Assembly (NCBI GenBank): GCA_018268465.1
Contig: JAFDWN010000007.1
Span: forward strand, 272,258-336,257
Length of the DNA: 64,000 bases
Source of the DNA: Actinomycetota bacterium
GTDB lineage: Bacteria > Actinomycetota > Actinomycetes > Mycobacteriales > Mycobacteriaceae
Direction: 5' to 3'
The translations under genes and the position numbers were made by a program. Numbering within the stretch: position 1 is the stretch's first letter; the number at the start of each line of letters is the position of its first letter. Under the pieces are notes generated by a model. That model searched no databases and was not told the origin of the DNA. It saw nothing but the letters and a program-made list of their open reading frames with translations. Of the stretch, positions 51,505-61,878 are shown piece after piece.

Positions 51505-52467
51505 ATGCACTCAGCGGTGAGCCCCTTCGGGCCGGACACCCGGATCTTCATCGCCGGACACAGAGGTCTCGTCGGATCTGCGCTCTGGCGCCACTTCACC
51601 GCGAACGGATTCCACCACCTCATCGGACGCACATCGTCCGACCTGGACCTGCGCGACGCGCGAGCGACCGCAGAGTTCTTCAGCGACGAGCGCCCGGAGG
51701 TGGTCATCTCTGCCGCGGCCGTGGTGGGTGGGATCGCCGCGAATGTCAGCCGGCCCGCCGACTTCTTCTCCGACAACGTCCGCATACAGGTGAATCTGTT
51801 CGACAGCGCCGTCACCAGCGGTGTTCACCGGTTCCTATTCCTGGGATCGAGCTGCATCTACCCGAAGTTCGCCGCACAGCCGATCCGCGAAGACGCGCTC
51901 TTCACCGGGCCCGTCGAGCAGACGAACGAAGGATATGCGGTCGCCAAACTCGCGGGAATCGCACAGCTGACCGCTATCCGCCGCCAACACGGTCTGCCGT
52001 ACATCGCGGCGATGCCGACGAATCTTTACGGTCCCGGCGACAACTTCAGCATCCATGACAGCCACGTACTGCCTGCCATGCTCCGTCGATTCCACGACGC
52101 GGTGCAAGACGGGGCGCGGCAGGTCACGTGCTGGGGAACGGGTCGGCCCCGGCGTGAGTTCCTCCATGTCGACGACTTCGCGGGAGCGTGCCACCTGCTC
52201 CTTCGCCGATACGACGACGAGACCCCGATCAACGTAGGTACCGGCAAGGACATCAGCGTGGCCGAACTGGCGATGATCGTCGCCGACGTCGTCGGCTACC
52301 GAGGTGAGATCCTTTGGGACGAAACGAAACCCGACGGAATCTATCGGAAGGTCCTTGACGTCGGTCGAATCGGTGACCTCGGCTGGCACGCCAAAATCAC
52401 CCTCTCCGAGGGGATCCGGCGCACATACGCATGGTTCTTGGACCATCAGAGCGACTACCGGCGGTAA
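51505..52467 (+). CDS. fcl: GDP-L-fucose synthase
   Basis: A 320-aa extended SDR (GDP-4-keto-6-deoxymannose 3,5-epimerase/4-reductase). The NADPH motif is IFIAGHRGLVGSALWRHF; the catalytic Ser is in FLGSSCIYP; Tyr-x3-Lys is in GYAVAKLAG; NLYGPGDNF and WGTGRPRREFLHVDD are typical. With gmd, convergent 11 bp downstream, it forms a complete GDP-L-fucose pathway from GDP-mannose. Fucose or a 6-deoxyhexose derivative is thus a probable sugar of the polymer. It is divergent from the methyltransferase gene. Confidence 0.94.
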   Translation: MHSAVSPFGPDTRIFIAGHRGLVGSALWRHFTANGFHHLIGRTSSDLDLRDARATAEFFSDERPEVVISAAAVVGGIAANVSRPADFFSDNVRIQVNLFDSAVTSGVHRFLFLGSSCIYPKFAAQPIREDALFTGPVEQTNEGYAVAKLAGIAQLTAIRRQHGLPYIAAMPTNLYGPGDNFSIHDSHVLPAMLRRFHDAVQDGARQVTCWGTGRPRREFLHVDDFAGACHLLLRRYDDETPINVGTGKDISVAELAMIVADVVGYRGEILWDETKPDGIYRKVLDVGRIGDLGWHAKITLSEGIRRTYAWFLDHQSDYRR

Positions 52468-52478
52468 CGGGCGCCCGG

Positions 52479-53516
52479 TCAGTCGGGATTGAGCCTCCAA
52501 CTCGGCAGGTCCGGCCGATCGATCCAGGTCGGACCGGAGTTCTCCAACGCCTTGATATCGGCTTCGACCATGATCTTTACCAGTTCCGGCATCTGCACGT
52601 GCGCCTTCCAGCCCAGCGTCGTATTCGCCTTCGAGGCGTCGCCGACAACGGCTTCGACTTCCGCCGGACGCAAGTACCTTTCATCGAATCGGACGTACTT
52701 CTCCCAATCGAGCCCGACGTGGTCGAAAGCGAGAGCGAGGAGTTCGCGCACCGAGTGGCCCACCCCCGTGGCCAGGACATAATCGTCGGGAGTGTCGACC
52801 TGCATCATCCGCCACATGCCTTCGACGTACTCCGGCGCGTAACCCCAGTCCCGCACCGCGTCGATATAGCCCATCCATAGGTGCCGATCCAACCCGGCCT
52901 GGATACGGGCGACCGCGCGGGTGATCTTCCGCGTCACGAAGGTCTCACCGCGGCGCGGCGATTCGTGGTTGAACAAGATCCCGTTGACCGTGAAGAGTCC
53001 GTACGCCTCGCGATAGTTGCGCGCCGTCCAGTAGGCGAAGACCTTGGAAGTGCCGTAGGGAGAGCGCGGATGAAACGGGGTGTTCTCGTTCTGGGGCGGC
53101 GGCGTCGAACCGAACATCTCGCAGCTCGAAGCCTGGTAGAAGCGGCAGTCGAGACCGACCTGGCGGATCGCCTCCAACAGCCGTATGGTCCCTAATCCTG
53201 TGGTTTCCGAAGTATATTCGGGCTCGTCGAAGCTGACACGCACATGCGACTGAGCGGCGAGGTGGTAGACCTCGTTCGGTTGGACCTGAGAGAGTAACGC
53301 CGCCATCCGGGATCCGTCGACGAGTTCGCCGTAATGCATGAACAGCCGGGCACCCGCGACGTGGGGATCGATGTAGAGATGATCGATGCGATGGGTGTTG
53401 AAGGTGGATGCGCGCCGGATCACCCCGTGCACCTCATAACCCTTGCTCAGCAGCAACTCGGCAAGATATGAACCGTCCTGACCCGTGATTCCGGTGATCA
53501 GAGCGCGCTTAACCAT
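52479..53516 (-). CDS. gmd: GDP-mannose 4,6-dehydratase
   Basis: A 345-aa SDR. The NADP motif is [19 protein letters not shown], followed by [15 protein letters not shown]; the catalytic set is SSCEMFG and [12 protein letters not shown] (Tyr-x3-Lys); [16 protein letters not shown] is a Gmd hallmark. It converts GDP-D-mannose to GDP-4-keto-6-deoxymannose, the substrate of Fcl. The ATG overlaps the end of the glycosyltransferase gene by 8 bp, so the two are coupled. It is convergent with fcl. Confidence 0.96.
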   Translation of the reverse strand: MVKRALITGITGQDGSYLAELLLSKGYEVHGVIRRASTFNTHRIDHLYIDPHVAGARLFMHYGELVDGSRMAALLSQVQPNEVYHLAAQSHVRVSFDEPEYTSETTGLGTIRLLEAIRQVGLDCRFYQASSCEMFGSTPPPQNENTPFHPRSPYGTSKVFAYWTARNYREAYGLFTVNGILFNHESPRRGETFVTRKITRAVARIQAGLDRHLWMGYIDAVRDWGYAPEYVEGMWRMMQVDTPDDYVLATGVGHSVRELLALAFDHVGLDWEKYVRFDERYLRPAEVEAVVGDASKANTTLGWKAHVQMPELVKIMVEADIKALENSGPTWIDRPDLPSWRLNPD

Positions 53517-54777
53517 CAGGCCCCCACCCGCGATCCGCGCGGTGCGTATCCGCCAGATCGATGATCCATTGTTCGTAGCGATCCAGTGCTGCCCCCTCCG
53601 ACAGCAACTCGTCGCAGTACCGGCGGCCCGCATCGCCAAGCTGCCCGGCCAGCACACGATCCGTGCCCAGTCGCAACGCCTCGCTCAACAGCAGGTCCGG
53701 CCGGCCTGCCGGCACACATACCCCAGCGCCAGAGGCAGCCAGTTCCCCGGCGGTGAATCCACCCGCATCGGTCGCGGCCAGGATCGGCTTGCCGGAACGG
53801 AAATAGGATGTCAACTTACTCGGCACGGCCATCTGTGCAACACCGGGGCGCTCATTGACCAGGAGGACATCCGCAGCTCCGAGCGCTGCGGGAAAATCGT
53901 GATCGCTGACGGGCGGGAGGAACTCGAGCGTGCGCAATCCGGCGCCGCTCGCCTCCAGGTGCGCGCGCTGGTTGCCGTCACCGAGCAGGACGAAACGCGC
54001 CCGAGCCTCGCCGCGGCCGGCAAGCTCCGCGGCCGCTACCACGTTCTCCAAACCCTGCTTGAAGCCCATGTTTCCCGCGTGCAGGACGACGACTTCGTCG
54101 GGAGCCCACCGATGCGCATCGCGGAACGCCGCGCTGGCCGACGGTTCCGGCGGAACCACGTGGGTCCAATTCCGGATCTCGCGCACCCGCCGCGGATCGG
54201 CACCGAGCCGTTCGGCGAGGTCCCTCACGAATCCTGCATGGATGACCGCGGCACCGTCGGAAAGCCTCATCGCTGCCGATTCCACTGCCCTGATGCCACG
54301 GGCCGACAGCCCCGACGCGACACCCGTTTCGGCAACGCCGCGGCTGTAAAGATCGTGGACCAGAATGCCGACGGCCGGTCCACGCCACGTCATCCGGGCG
54401 CGGACCGCGGCCATCGCGGTGGCAAGCAGCGGCGGAGTCACGCAGACGACCACATCCGGACGTCCCCACCGGGTGGTGAGCAGTTGCAGCCCGAACGTGA
54501 TCTCCATGCCTGCACGACCGACCCAGGACAGGCGCTTGGGCACCCAATGACTTAGGCGCCGCACGCGCACGCCGTCGACGCTCTCCTCGCCCCGGAAACC
54601 GTGAGTGCCCTCCGCGCGGCGCCATTGTGGGTAGTGGGGGTAGCCCGTCAAAACGCGAACGTCATAGCCACGCTGCACCAGTCCGGACGCGAGCCGAGTG
54701 GTGTACGGCGCGATCCCGGTCGGTTCGGGCGCGTAGTTAATTCCGAGAATCGCGACCTTGAAGGCTCGACGGCGCAT
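53509..54777 (-). CDS. Family 4 glycosyltransferase (WcaI-like)
   Basis: A 422-aa GT-B transferase resembling colanic-acid WcaI. The N-terminus is [43 protein letters not shown]. The C-terminal domain has [24 protein letters not shown] and [30 protein letters not shown]. WcaI is associated with fucose-containing polymers, and this gene overlaps gmd, so a fucosyl- or neighbouring-sugar transferase is plausible but not shown. The ATG at 54777 is chosen as the first codon giving the family N-terminus. The 234-bp gap upstream of it holds no gene. Confidence 0.88.
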   Translation of the reverse strand: MRRRAFKVAILGINYAPEPTGIAPYTTRLASGLVQRGYDVRVLTGYPHYPQWRRAEGTHGFRGEESVDGVRVRRLSHWVPKRLSWVGRAGMEITFGLQLLTTRWGRPDVVVCVTPPLLATAMAAVRARMTWRGPAVGILVHDLYSRGVAETGVASGLSARGIRAVESAAMRLSDGAAVIHAGFVRDLAERLGADPRRVREIRNWTHVVPPEPSASAAFRDAHRWAPDEVVVLHAGNMGFKQGLENVVAAAELAGRGEARARFVLLGDGNQRAHLEASGAGLRTLEFLPPVSDHDFPAALGAADVLLVNERPGVAQMAVPSKLTSYFRSGKPILAATDAGGFTAGELAASGAGVCVPAGRPDLLLSEALRLGTDRVLAGQLGDAGRRYCDELLSEGAALDRYEQWIIDLADTHRADRGWGPDG

Positions 54778-55011
54778 ACCACCAGGGTAGTCGACGGCGT
54801 GCCCGCAGGTGAGGGACGTTACCGAAGATTTTTCATTGCGCACCGCCTGAAAATCGCCAGGCTGGCATCCGTCGTCTCGCAAACTACTCAGCACGTTGTC
54901 TCCCCGGTCGGCAGAATGGCGTCGCGTGGAGCTCTCCGGCGGACCCGACCGGGGTCGCCCCCACCCCAGCGGCGTGGGGAGGGCCCAATGCCGACGGCGG
55001 TTCTTGGTCGG

Positions 55012-55935
55012 TCATGCCACGTTCAGCGGACACCACGAGTTGTCCCACACCAACGACTGGCGCACGTGACTGCCCAGTTCCCGATATCTCGCTCGACGAA
55101 CCGCCCCGGTAGCGAGCTGTGTCCGCACGAGCTTCTTGGCGACCGCAATGATCCACTGCCTCCAAGCTTTTGACCGGATGTCCGGGTCGAGATGCGGATC
55201 GTGGGCCAGCCCCGCCAGGATCCACGGCCTGTCCAGCCACGACTCATCAGTCTCCTCGTACTGAGCCGACAGACTTGCGTCGTGCTGAACCCGGACCGAT
55301 AGCTCCTCGTCGACCCACGCCGCATTCGACCGGGCGAGTACGCGCAACCACAGTTCCATGTCGCTGTAACTGCGCTGGCGGGGGTCGAAACCGCCGACGG
55401 CGGCGAGCAACGATCGGCGCACCATCACGGAGGTCGGCTCACCGATCCAGTTCCCACGGGAACCACCGCGGACGTACTTCCGCACAATCTCCATGCCCGC
55501 GTTGATGTTCCCGAGCGGTTCGAGCGGCGTGTGCAGCGTGCCGATCAACGCAGCCCACTTGGGATCTTCGGATTCGATCCGGCGCCGTGCGAAAGCCAGA
55601 CCCACGCCGGGATCCTCGAACGTCGGGACCAGTCGGCTCAGGCAGTCGGGCAGCAGCCAGTCGTCGCCGTGTAGGAACTGGATCAGCTCGCCGGTGGCTT
55701 CCCGGATGCAACGGTTCTCGTTGGCCACCACGCCGACGTTGACTGTATTGCGCAGCACGCGGATCCGGGAGTCGCCGAACGCGATCGCGCGTTCGAATGT
55801 CGAGTCGGTGGAGGCGTTGTCGATGACGAGACACTCGAAATCGCCGTACGACTGCTGCATCGCGCTCGTCAGCGCCTTCTCGATGGTGGACGCGCTGTTG
55901 TAGACCGGGACGCAGATCGTCACTTTAGGAGTCAT
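55012..55935 (-). CDS. Family 2 glycosyltransferase
   Basis: A 307-aa GT-A transferase. It starts VTICVPVYNSASTIEKALTSAMQQSYGDFECLVIDNAS, contains GELIQFLHGDDWLLPDC (donor motif), and then GGFDPRQRSYSDMELWLRVL. The ATG at 55935 overlaps the stop of the flippase gene (ATGA) and has GGGGAG upstream, so the flippase and this transferase are translationally coupled; a GTG two codons earlier is possible. It probably builds the repeat unit exported by that flippase. Confidence 0.9.
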   Translation of the reverse strand: MTPKVTICVPVYNSASTIEKALTSAMQQSYGDFECLVIDNASTDSTFERAIAFGDSRIRVLRNTVNVGVVANENRCIREATGELIQFLHGDDWLLPDCLSRLVPTFEDPGVGLAFARRRIESEDPKWAALIGTLHTPLEPLGNINAGMEIVRKYVRGGSRGNWIGEPTSVMVRRSLLAAVGGFDPRQRSYSDMELWLRVLARSNAAWVDEELSVRVQHDASLSAQYEETDESWLDRPWILAGLAHDPHLDPDIRSKAWRQWIIAVAKKLVRTQLATGAVRRARYRELGSHVRQSLVWDNSWCPLNVA

Positions 55936-57560
55936 CGCCACTCCCCATGATTCGCTGTCGTGCTGGATGTTTCAGCGGTCGGTACCTCGGAGTGGCCGCT
56001 GCCTGGCCGCAGGTACCCCACCAGCAACTGCGGCCACGTCGTCGCTAACACGAGAAGGCGCTGATCGGCTACACGCCGCGGGAGATACTGCACGAGTGCG
56101 CGGCCGGCCACCGCGAGATACACGATCGCACCGACCGCCAAGGCTACGAACAGCGTCACGATGGGCGAGCGGATCGGGTGGGTGACAACAAGTGCGCCGC
56201 CGGTGGCGGCCAGCGCGGCAACGACCGGGCGAGATAGGGCACGCAGCGTCACCCCGATGCCAGACCCGGTGATTCTGTGGAGCGCAACCATATACGCGGG
56301 CATGGTCACACCCAGAACCACCACGATATGCGCCACTCCCACACCGACGAGCCCGCGCATGTGGACTCCGACGATCATCGCCGGCACCAGCGCAACGAGC
56401 GCAGCGGCCTGCACGGCGAACATTGTCGCCGTTCTTCCCGCCGCGATCATGATGTTGTCGAACAGAATTCCCAGGACATAGAGAACTCCGTACAGCGCGA
56501 GCACGCTGAGTACGGGTGCAGCCGCGATCCAACGACCGCCGTACACCGTTCCGATCAGCGGATACGCGTATGCGCACGTGAAGGCGGCGATCGGGCAAGC
56601 CACGAAAGCCACCGCCTGCACGGCGCGCGAAAGTGCCTGGCGAAGGTCCCCTCCGTCCCTGTTCACCGCGGAGAATGCCGGTAATACGATCTGGTTGACG
56701 ACCGCCCCGAACACCGCTGTGGGCCACGACGCGATGTTGAAGGCGAGCATGTACAGGCCGAGATCGACAGTGGACATCTCGCGACCAATGATGACGTAGT
56801 CGACGTTGAGGACGAACTGCGACAGCATCCAGCCGAGCGCCGCGGGCACCCCGAAGCGAAGCAGCGGCACGATGTACTCGGCACGCCAGCCTGGCCGATA
56901 GCGCTTGTCGAGTGCCAAAGTTATTGTCAGGCAGACGATCACATGCCCCACGACGCGTGACCAGGCGAAAGCCTCCGCCCCCGGGAGCACGAGTACGAGC
57001 AACAACAGGGTCGCATTGCTGCCAAAGAAAGCCATGACGTCACCGCGGAAGACGACGTCCTGACGAAACTGCCGCTGGTTCTGCCCGACGGGCACCGCGA
57101 AAATCCCCTGCAGCGCGACGACGATAGCCAGGATCCGGATTGGCACCGTCGCTTCCGGCACCCCAAGCGCCGACGCGAGCGGACCGGCCAGCAGCGCCAT
57201 CACGGCCGCCGTCGCACAACCGCTGAGCGCCGAGAAGGTGGTCACCGTCGGCCCCAGCTTGTCGACATCGAGGTCCGAGCGCCCGATGGCGGCACCCACC
57301 CCCCAGACTCCGACGCACACCACGAACCCGTAGACGGCGATGGCCAGTGCGAACACGCCCAACTCGGCGGGAGTGATGATGCGGGCCACCACAACCATCA
57401 CCAGCACGCTGCTCAGGCGAAGCACGATCGCGCTGGCCCCAGTCCACAGCGCGCCGCGCCGGGCGCGGTGGGTCAGCGAGGCATCCTCGGACGTCCCGTC
57501 CGCCGTGTCCGCAGCCACGGTGGGGAGACCCGCGACATGGCCGGACGCCGTCACGCCCAT
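55932..57560 (-). CDS. Second Wzx-type polysaccharide flippase
   Basis: A 542-aa polytopic protein (WzxC/polysaccharide-biosynthesis type) with about 14 hydrophobic segments. The N-terminal RRGALWTGASAIVLRLSSVLVMVVVARIITPAELGVFALAIAVYGF and later FVLNVDYVIIGREMSTVDLGLYMLAFNIASWP are hallmarks of the family. It should export lipid-linked oligosaccharide. The ATG at 57560 is chosen; further upstream the frame offers only a TTG at 57617. It is first in a leftward pair with a GT2 gene. Having a second flippase suggests two glycan products or a division of labour. Confidence 0.88.
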   Translation of the reverse strand: MGVTASGHVAGLPTVAADTADGTSEDASLTHRARRGALWTGASAIVLRLSSVLVMVVVARIITPAELGVFALAIAVYGFVVCVGVWGVGAAIGRSDLDVDKLGPTVTTFSALSGCATAAVMALLAGPLASALGVPEATVPIRILAIVVALQGIFAVPVGQNQRQFRQDVVFRGDVMAFFGSNATLLLLVLVLPGAEAFAWSRVVGHVIVCLTITLALDKRYRPGWRAEYIVPLLRFGVPAALGWMLSQFVLNVDYVIIGREMSTVDLGLYMLAFNIASWPTAVFGAVVNQIVLPAFSAVNRDGGDLRQALSRAVQAVAFVACPIAAFTCAYAYPLIGTVYGGRWIAAAPVLSVLALYGVLYVLGILFDNIMIAAGRTATMFAVQAAALVALVPAMIVGVHMRGLVGVGVAHIVVVLGVTMPAYMVALHRITGSGIGVTLRALSRPVVAALAATGGALVVTHPIRSPIVTLFVALAVGAIVYLAVAGRALVQYLPRRVADQRLLVLATTWPQLLVGYLRPGSGHSEVPTAETSSTTANHGEWR

Positions 57561-58062
57561 GGGCCCGTCACCGCCGCCGGTCGGGTGTAGCCGGGACGGC
57601 GTGTGCCACGCTCCCAAGATCTGACAACCATGTGATCCGGCCTCCCTCGCGCAGACCTCCGCGCGTCAACCCGTTCGGCCCCCGAGACAGAACCGGCATT
57701 GCCTTCCAGCACCCCGCGTCGGTATGGTAGCTGAGGATACAGCAAAATTTGCTGACTCTCGTCTTTTCTCGACAGACACAGGCCAGCGGGCGCAGGCTGG
57801 CGAGGGGGCACGTGACGCGATGGCCAATCAGCGAGTGCACCGGACGTCGCCGATGGAGCTGCGTAAAAGCCTGCTCCAACCACACGACAACCGACACGCG
57901 TTGCCCTGCCCCTCGCGGCGGACACACTACGGAAGGCCGGCGCGCCCAGCGACACCCAATGTGGCTACCTCATTCGCTGAAACTGCGTGCTCGTGTGAAT
58001 TTTTTCTCGGCCCACCGCCAGCGGACCGACGGGTTGCCCGCTTCGCGACAGGATGAGGGAGC
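57561..58062. other. 502-bp divergent gap without a gene
   Basis: This intergenic region lies between the second flippase gene and a divergent glycosyltransferase gene. No ORF shows protein-like character. It contains a 15-bp palindrome (57740-57754) and otherwise unassigned promoter sequence. Confidence 0.6.
57740..57754. promoter_or_regulatory. AT-rich 15-bp palindrome, putative operator
   Basis: CAGCAAA and TTTGCTG form a perfect inverted repeat around one central base. Its AT-richness stands out in this high-GC region and it lies between divergent polysaccharide genes, so it may be a regulator site. A related imperfect element occurs at 30488-30502. Confidence 0.4.
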
Positions 58063-59247
58063 ATGACTATGACAAAACGGCGGACACCTATCTCGATCGT
58101 GTGCGTCGCCAACAATCGATCGGTCTTGAGCGACTGTCTGACCCGCTCGATCGACAAGCACTTGCCGACAGCGCCGCATACCGAACTCATCGTGGTCGAC
58201 AACTCCCGACAGCGGTTCCCGTCCGCGGGTGCGGCTCTCAACCACGGCGTGACACTGGCCCACAACGACGTTTGCGTATTCGTCCATCAAGATGTCTACC
58301 TCCATTCGCTGATCAGACTGGAAGAGGCCGCGGCGGCCCTGGTCACCAACCCCGCCATCGGCTTGGCCGGCGCGCTGGGCATCACGTCCCGCGGGCACCT
58401 CCACGGCCGTATTCGCGACCGCGTCGTGCTTCTGGGTGACACCACCGTCGGGTTCGCCGACGTGGACAGTCTGGACGAGGTGCTGTTCATGGCACGTCGC
58501 GACCAGTTGCTCGGAGCACCGTTGGCCGAGGACACCGACCTCGCGTGGCACGCATACGCCGTCGAATACGGCGCGCGAATGGCCCGCGCCGGAAAGCGCG
58601 TCGTCGCGGGGCGGATCCCGTTGACACACAACAGTCTCACGATCAACCTGGACCGCTTGGAGGATGCGCACGCCCATGTGGCAACCCGCTATCCCGAACT
58701 GCTCCCCCTGAGGACAACATGCGGTGTCATCACCGGTGTGCCGGCGCGCGAGAACAAGTTCCTCGGTAGTCACCGGTGGCGATATCGCTGGCTGAAAGGC
58801 AGTCGCCGGCTGCACTCCGCACGGCAGGCCTTGGGCAGACCGGCGGTCGTCCTGTCAGACATCCGGTTCGACGTCGACAACGCGCTGGAGAGCTGCGGCG
58901 CCGACAGTCTCACCGTGGTCAACATGGAAGCCAGGAATGGCCACGACGCCGACCTCGCGGAGCCGATACACCTCCTGCGGCGCGAACGCGGGGTCTCATT
59001 CCGCGTCGCCGACCCTGCCACCGTCCTCGACGTGCTCACCAACCGCGAACGATCAGAGTCCATACTGCTGACCAATCTGGAGTCCGCGCGGCTACCGAGC
59101 CTGAGACATGTCTGCGATCGCACCACTGCGGTGCTCGGCTTCGCCGAATCGATTGGATTCTGGCTCATCGCAGGACCGGTGTCGACAGCGCAGCCATCGG
59201 GATGGCGCGTACCGTCTGCCAGGCCACTTCTCCTGAGTACACGCTGA
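58063..59247 (+). CDS. Glycosyltransferase-like protein (GT2 fold)
   Basis: A 394-aa protein. The N-terminal half is GT2-like: ISIVCVANNRSVLSDCLTRSI, ELIVVDNS, and VCVFVHQDVYLHSLIRLEEA, whose HQD motif is typical of one glycosyltransferase subgroup; LDEVLFMARRDQLLG follows. The C-terminal 150 residues (from about 245) have no assignable domain and end in a region like VLLTNLESARLPS that may be a second small domain. It probably transfers a sugar to the polymer or to a lipid carrier. It stands alone between two large gene-free gaps. Confidence 0.75.
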   Translation: MTMTKRRTPISIVCVANNRSVLSDCLTRSIDKHLPTAPHTELIVVDNSRQRFPSAGAALNHGVTLAHNDVCVFVHQDVYLHSLIRLEEAAAALVTNPAIGLAGALGITSRGHLHGRIRDRVVLLGDTTVGFADVDSLDEVLFMARRDQLLGAPLAEDTDLAWHAYAVEYGARMARAGKRVVAGRIPLTHNSLTINLDRLEDAHAHVATRYPELLPLRTTCGVITGVPARENKFLGSHRWRYRWLKGSRRLHSARQALGRPAVVLSDIRFDVDNALESCGADSLTVVNMEARNGHDADLAEPIHLLRRERGVSFRVADPATVLDVLTNRERSESILLTNLESARLPSLRHVCDRTTAVLGFAESIGFWLIAGPVSTAQPSGWRVPSARPLLLSTR

Positions 59248-59726
59248 CCCGTATCGGTGCCGGCAGACGGTCGAGATTGCCACAGCGTCATGTATCTGAT
59301 CGATAGCGCCGGGAATCTGCCATCGCAAATCCCTTTCAGCCCGGGACAGTTCGTTACAGGGCCGTCTGGACAAGTCTGTGTCGCAATCCACAGCGCTGTT
59401 TATTGAGTTTGCAATCAAACTTTCAGCAATCTGATTGCCTGACGGAGCGCCGGTGCCACTACGCCCGGGCAACCACTCACGCGGCGCGCCGCCTTCGATG
59501 ACGGATCACACGGTCATATATCCGAATAAGTTGACGTACCACCACTGCGCGCGGGTACCGCAGCGGCGTTTAACTGCTGCCCAGCCCTGCCGTAGACGAC
59601 GCGGAAGTCGACTCACAGCTACCTCTACGGTATTCGCCTCATCATCCCGGTGTCGCCGCGAATAAGATGATTCTCTCGACTACTCGACGTTTCGGTGTGG
59701 CCGCCCATCATCGAAGGTGAGAAGAG
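59248..59726. other. 479-bp gap without a gene
   Basis: The region is AT-richer than its surroundings and has no protein-like ORF. It presumably contains the promoter of the acyltransferase gene; no operator or terminator can be assigned with confidence. Confidence 0.55.
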
Positions 59727-60908
59727 ATGCATACGACCGGGCAATCTGCGGTGGGACGCACCACATCACCCAGCCGACGCCAGGACCCGTCGATTCAGGC
59801 ACTGCGTGGCGTCGCCGTCATCTTGATGGTCGCAGGACATGTCATCGGCACCAGGGGTCACGGCCTTCGCGTCGGCGACAGTTCGGTCTGGCATTACGTA
59901 TATCTGTCCTTGGTGGACATCCGGATGCCGCTGTTCACCTTGATCTCCGGGTATGTCTACGCCATGATCCCGATCTCGCGATGGCGGGACTATCCCCAGC
60001 TGATCAAGGGCAAGTCCCGCCGACTGCTGTTCCCACTACTCACCGTGGGCACCGTTCTGTACGTCGTTAAGCGAGTCGTCCCTGGACTCAACACCGACGT
60101 GCACGACATCGCGCTGTGGCGGGTGTACGTATTCCAGTTCGAATACCTCTGGTTCCTGCAGTCGCTCTTTCTCATCTTCTTGGTCGTCGGGATTCTCGAC
60201 AGCCTGGGCATTCTCGCCACACGAGCCGGCTGGGCCACCGTGATGGCCGTGTCGACCGTCGCATTCGTAATCATCGATGTTCCCGGCGATGTCGACGTGT
60301 TCACGGTGAGCAGAGCATTGCGACTGCTCCCGTTCTTCCTCCTCGGCTACGGTATGCGCCGACACCGAATGTTCGATCTAAGTGGAGCCGCCGCCGTGGT
60401 GACGGTGTCGGCGTTCGCCGGCGTGTACGCCGTGCGCATGCTCACCATCTTCGATGTCTATCACCCGAATGAGCTCGCCGACAAAGCAATCGCTGTTGGA
60501 GTGGGCGCAACTGCGCTCGTGTTGATCTACTCGTCCCGCCACGTTCTCAACGCAAGACCCCTTGCTTGGATCGGCGGATTCTCGTTCGGCATCTATCTGC
60601 TGCACGTGTTTGCAACGGCATCGACACAACGTGTTCTGGAGCATCTGGGGCTGCACGGTGATGTCGAACTCTTTGCACTGTGCCTGCTGGCGGGCATCGC
60701 TGCCCCGATCGCATTCGAACTGTTGTTCCGTAATGTCTGGCTCGTCAGGACGTTCGTACTTGGTGAACGCCGTCCTCGCAAGGCGAAACCCGCTCGCCCG
60801 TCTGGATGCACCGACAACGGGAACTCGAACGGTGCTATTTCCGGAGCGGCCGATAACCCGGCGCCCGGCCGGGGAGCCGGGCGGTCGGTCGTCACACCCA
60901 AGGATTGA
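59727..60908 (+). CDS. Acyltransferase family 3 membrane protein
   Basis: A 393-aa integral membrane O-acyltransferase. The start SIQALRGVAVILMVAGHVIGTRGHG carries the Arg and His of the family 3 active site, and about ten transmembrane segments follow, for example MPLFTLISGYVYAMIPISRW and FLQSLFLIFLVVGILDSL. It transfers acetyl or other short acyl groups to sugars across the membrane. The C-terminal 50 residues are Arg-, Pro- and Gly-rich and probably cytoplasmic. It is the third O-acylation-type enzyme in the locus. Confidence 0.9.
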   Translation: MHTTGQSAVGRTTSPSRRQDPSIQALRGVAVILMVAGHVIGTRGHGLRVGDSSVWHYVYLSLVDIRMPLFTLISGYVYAMIPISRWRDYPQLIKGKSRRLLFPLLTVGTVLYVVKRVVPGLNTDVHDIALWRVYVFQFEYLWFLQSLFLIFLVVGILDSLGILATRAGWATVMAVSTVAFVIIDVPGDVDVFTVSRALRLLPFFLLGYGMRRHRMFDLSGAAAVVTVSAFAGVYAVRMLTIFDVYHPNELADKAIAVGVGATALVLIYSSRHVLNARPLAWIGGFSFGIYLLHVFATASTQRVLEHLGLHGDVELFALCLLAGIAAPIAFELLFRNVWLVRTFVLGERRPRKAKPARPSGCTDNGNSNGAISGAADNPAPGRGAGRSVVTPKD

Positions 60909-60941
60909 TATCCGAATTCGTCGGAGCCGCCGCCCGGATAG

Positions 60942-61877
60942 TCAGGCGTCTGCCGGCGTCAGTCCCTCGTAGAACAGCGCGATGTTCTCCCCTATCCGCT
61001 CGAAGTCCTTGGCGCGCAAAAAATCCCGAAGTGACGTTCCGGTGCATTCCGAGTCCACATTGGGCGCCTCCCGCCGCTCCATCACGTCGTCGACATTGAC
61101 GGTGCGGAAGTCGATGCTGAAGCGGGTTCGTCCGGAAGTATTCGGCACCGTCGAATGTAATTGGTTTCCCGAGAACATCATGACGCCGCCCACCTCGGGG
61201 ACGATCCGCACGTGCGGGTCGAGGTGAACCGGCTCTTCGGGCTTCGGCTGGTCGCGAGTGTCTGTGACGACATGCTCGGCTGCGTTGTGTCGGCTCGTAC
61301 GGTTCCATTCGTAATAGTTGTATCGGCGAGAACCGTTGCGCACCGGAGTGCTCCAGTACTGCGGATGAAACGCCATGACATTCTCCGGCACGACGGGATA
61401 TATCGGTATCCACCAGTTGAGTTGGCAGAACGGTGCCGAGTACCAGGTATCGCGATGCGGATGAAACGCGTAGGAGATGCCTGACGTGAGATATGCATCG
61501 GATGTCGAGGTCCGCATCCGCGGAACGTCGAAATACGTCCGGTCCAGGTCGCATCCGAAGGACCCGAGCAGCCTCTGGATCAGTTCCTTCGACTTGGGAT
61601 GATGAATGAACCGCGGTTTCAAATCGGCCAGTACACGGGCGAATTCCTCGACCGGCATGTCGTGCTGCGCGACCTGCGGATCGCAGCGGCCGAAGGCCTC
61701 GACCGTGAGTTCGCGAGCGTGCTCGATAAGGGCCAGCGAATCGGGCGACGCGGCGTACACCAGGACCTGTCCGCCGTAGAGCCGCGTGCGCCTCTCCTCA
61801 TCGGTGATGTGGGGGTTGAAGAGGATGGTTGTCAATTGATCTACCCGCCTTTCAGATACGAGAGTGTCGACACACAC
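60942..61877 (-). CDS. Phytanoyl-CoA-dioxygenase-like Fe(II)/2-oxoglutarate oxygenase
   Basis: A protein of up to 311 aa with the double-stranded beta-helix oxygenase signature. The iron ligands His-x-Asp lie in FHPHRDTWYSAP; the distal His in MFSGNQLHSTVPN is followed by the 2-oxoglutarate-binding Arg in SGRTRFSIDFR. Similar proteins occur in mycobacterial glycan regions such as Rv1501 and Rv3633. It may hydroxylate or oxidise a sugar or lipid; the substrate is unknown. The GTG at 61877 begins the frame directly after the methyltransferase stop, but a TTG at 61832 giving MTTILFNPHITDEERR is equally plausible. Confidence 0.82.
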   Translation of the reverse strand: MCVDTLVSERRVDQLTTILFNPHITDEERRTRLYGGQVLVYAASPDSLALIEHARELTVEAFGRCDPQVAQHDMPVEEFARVLADLKPRFIHHPKSKELIQRLLGSFGCDLDRTYFDVPRMRTSTSDAYLTSGISYAFHPHRDTWYSAPFCQLNWWIPIYPVVPENVMAFHPQYWSTPVRNGSRRYNYYEWNRTSRHNAAEHVVTDTRDQPKPEEPVHLDPHVRIVPEVGGVMMFSGNQLHSTVPNTSGRTRFSIDFRTVNVDDVMERREAPNVDSECTGTSLRDFLRAKDFERIGENIALFYEGLTPADA

Positions 61878-61878
61878 A

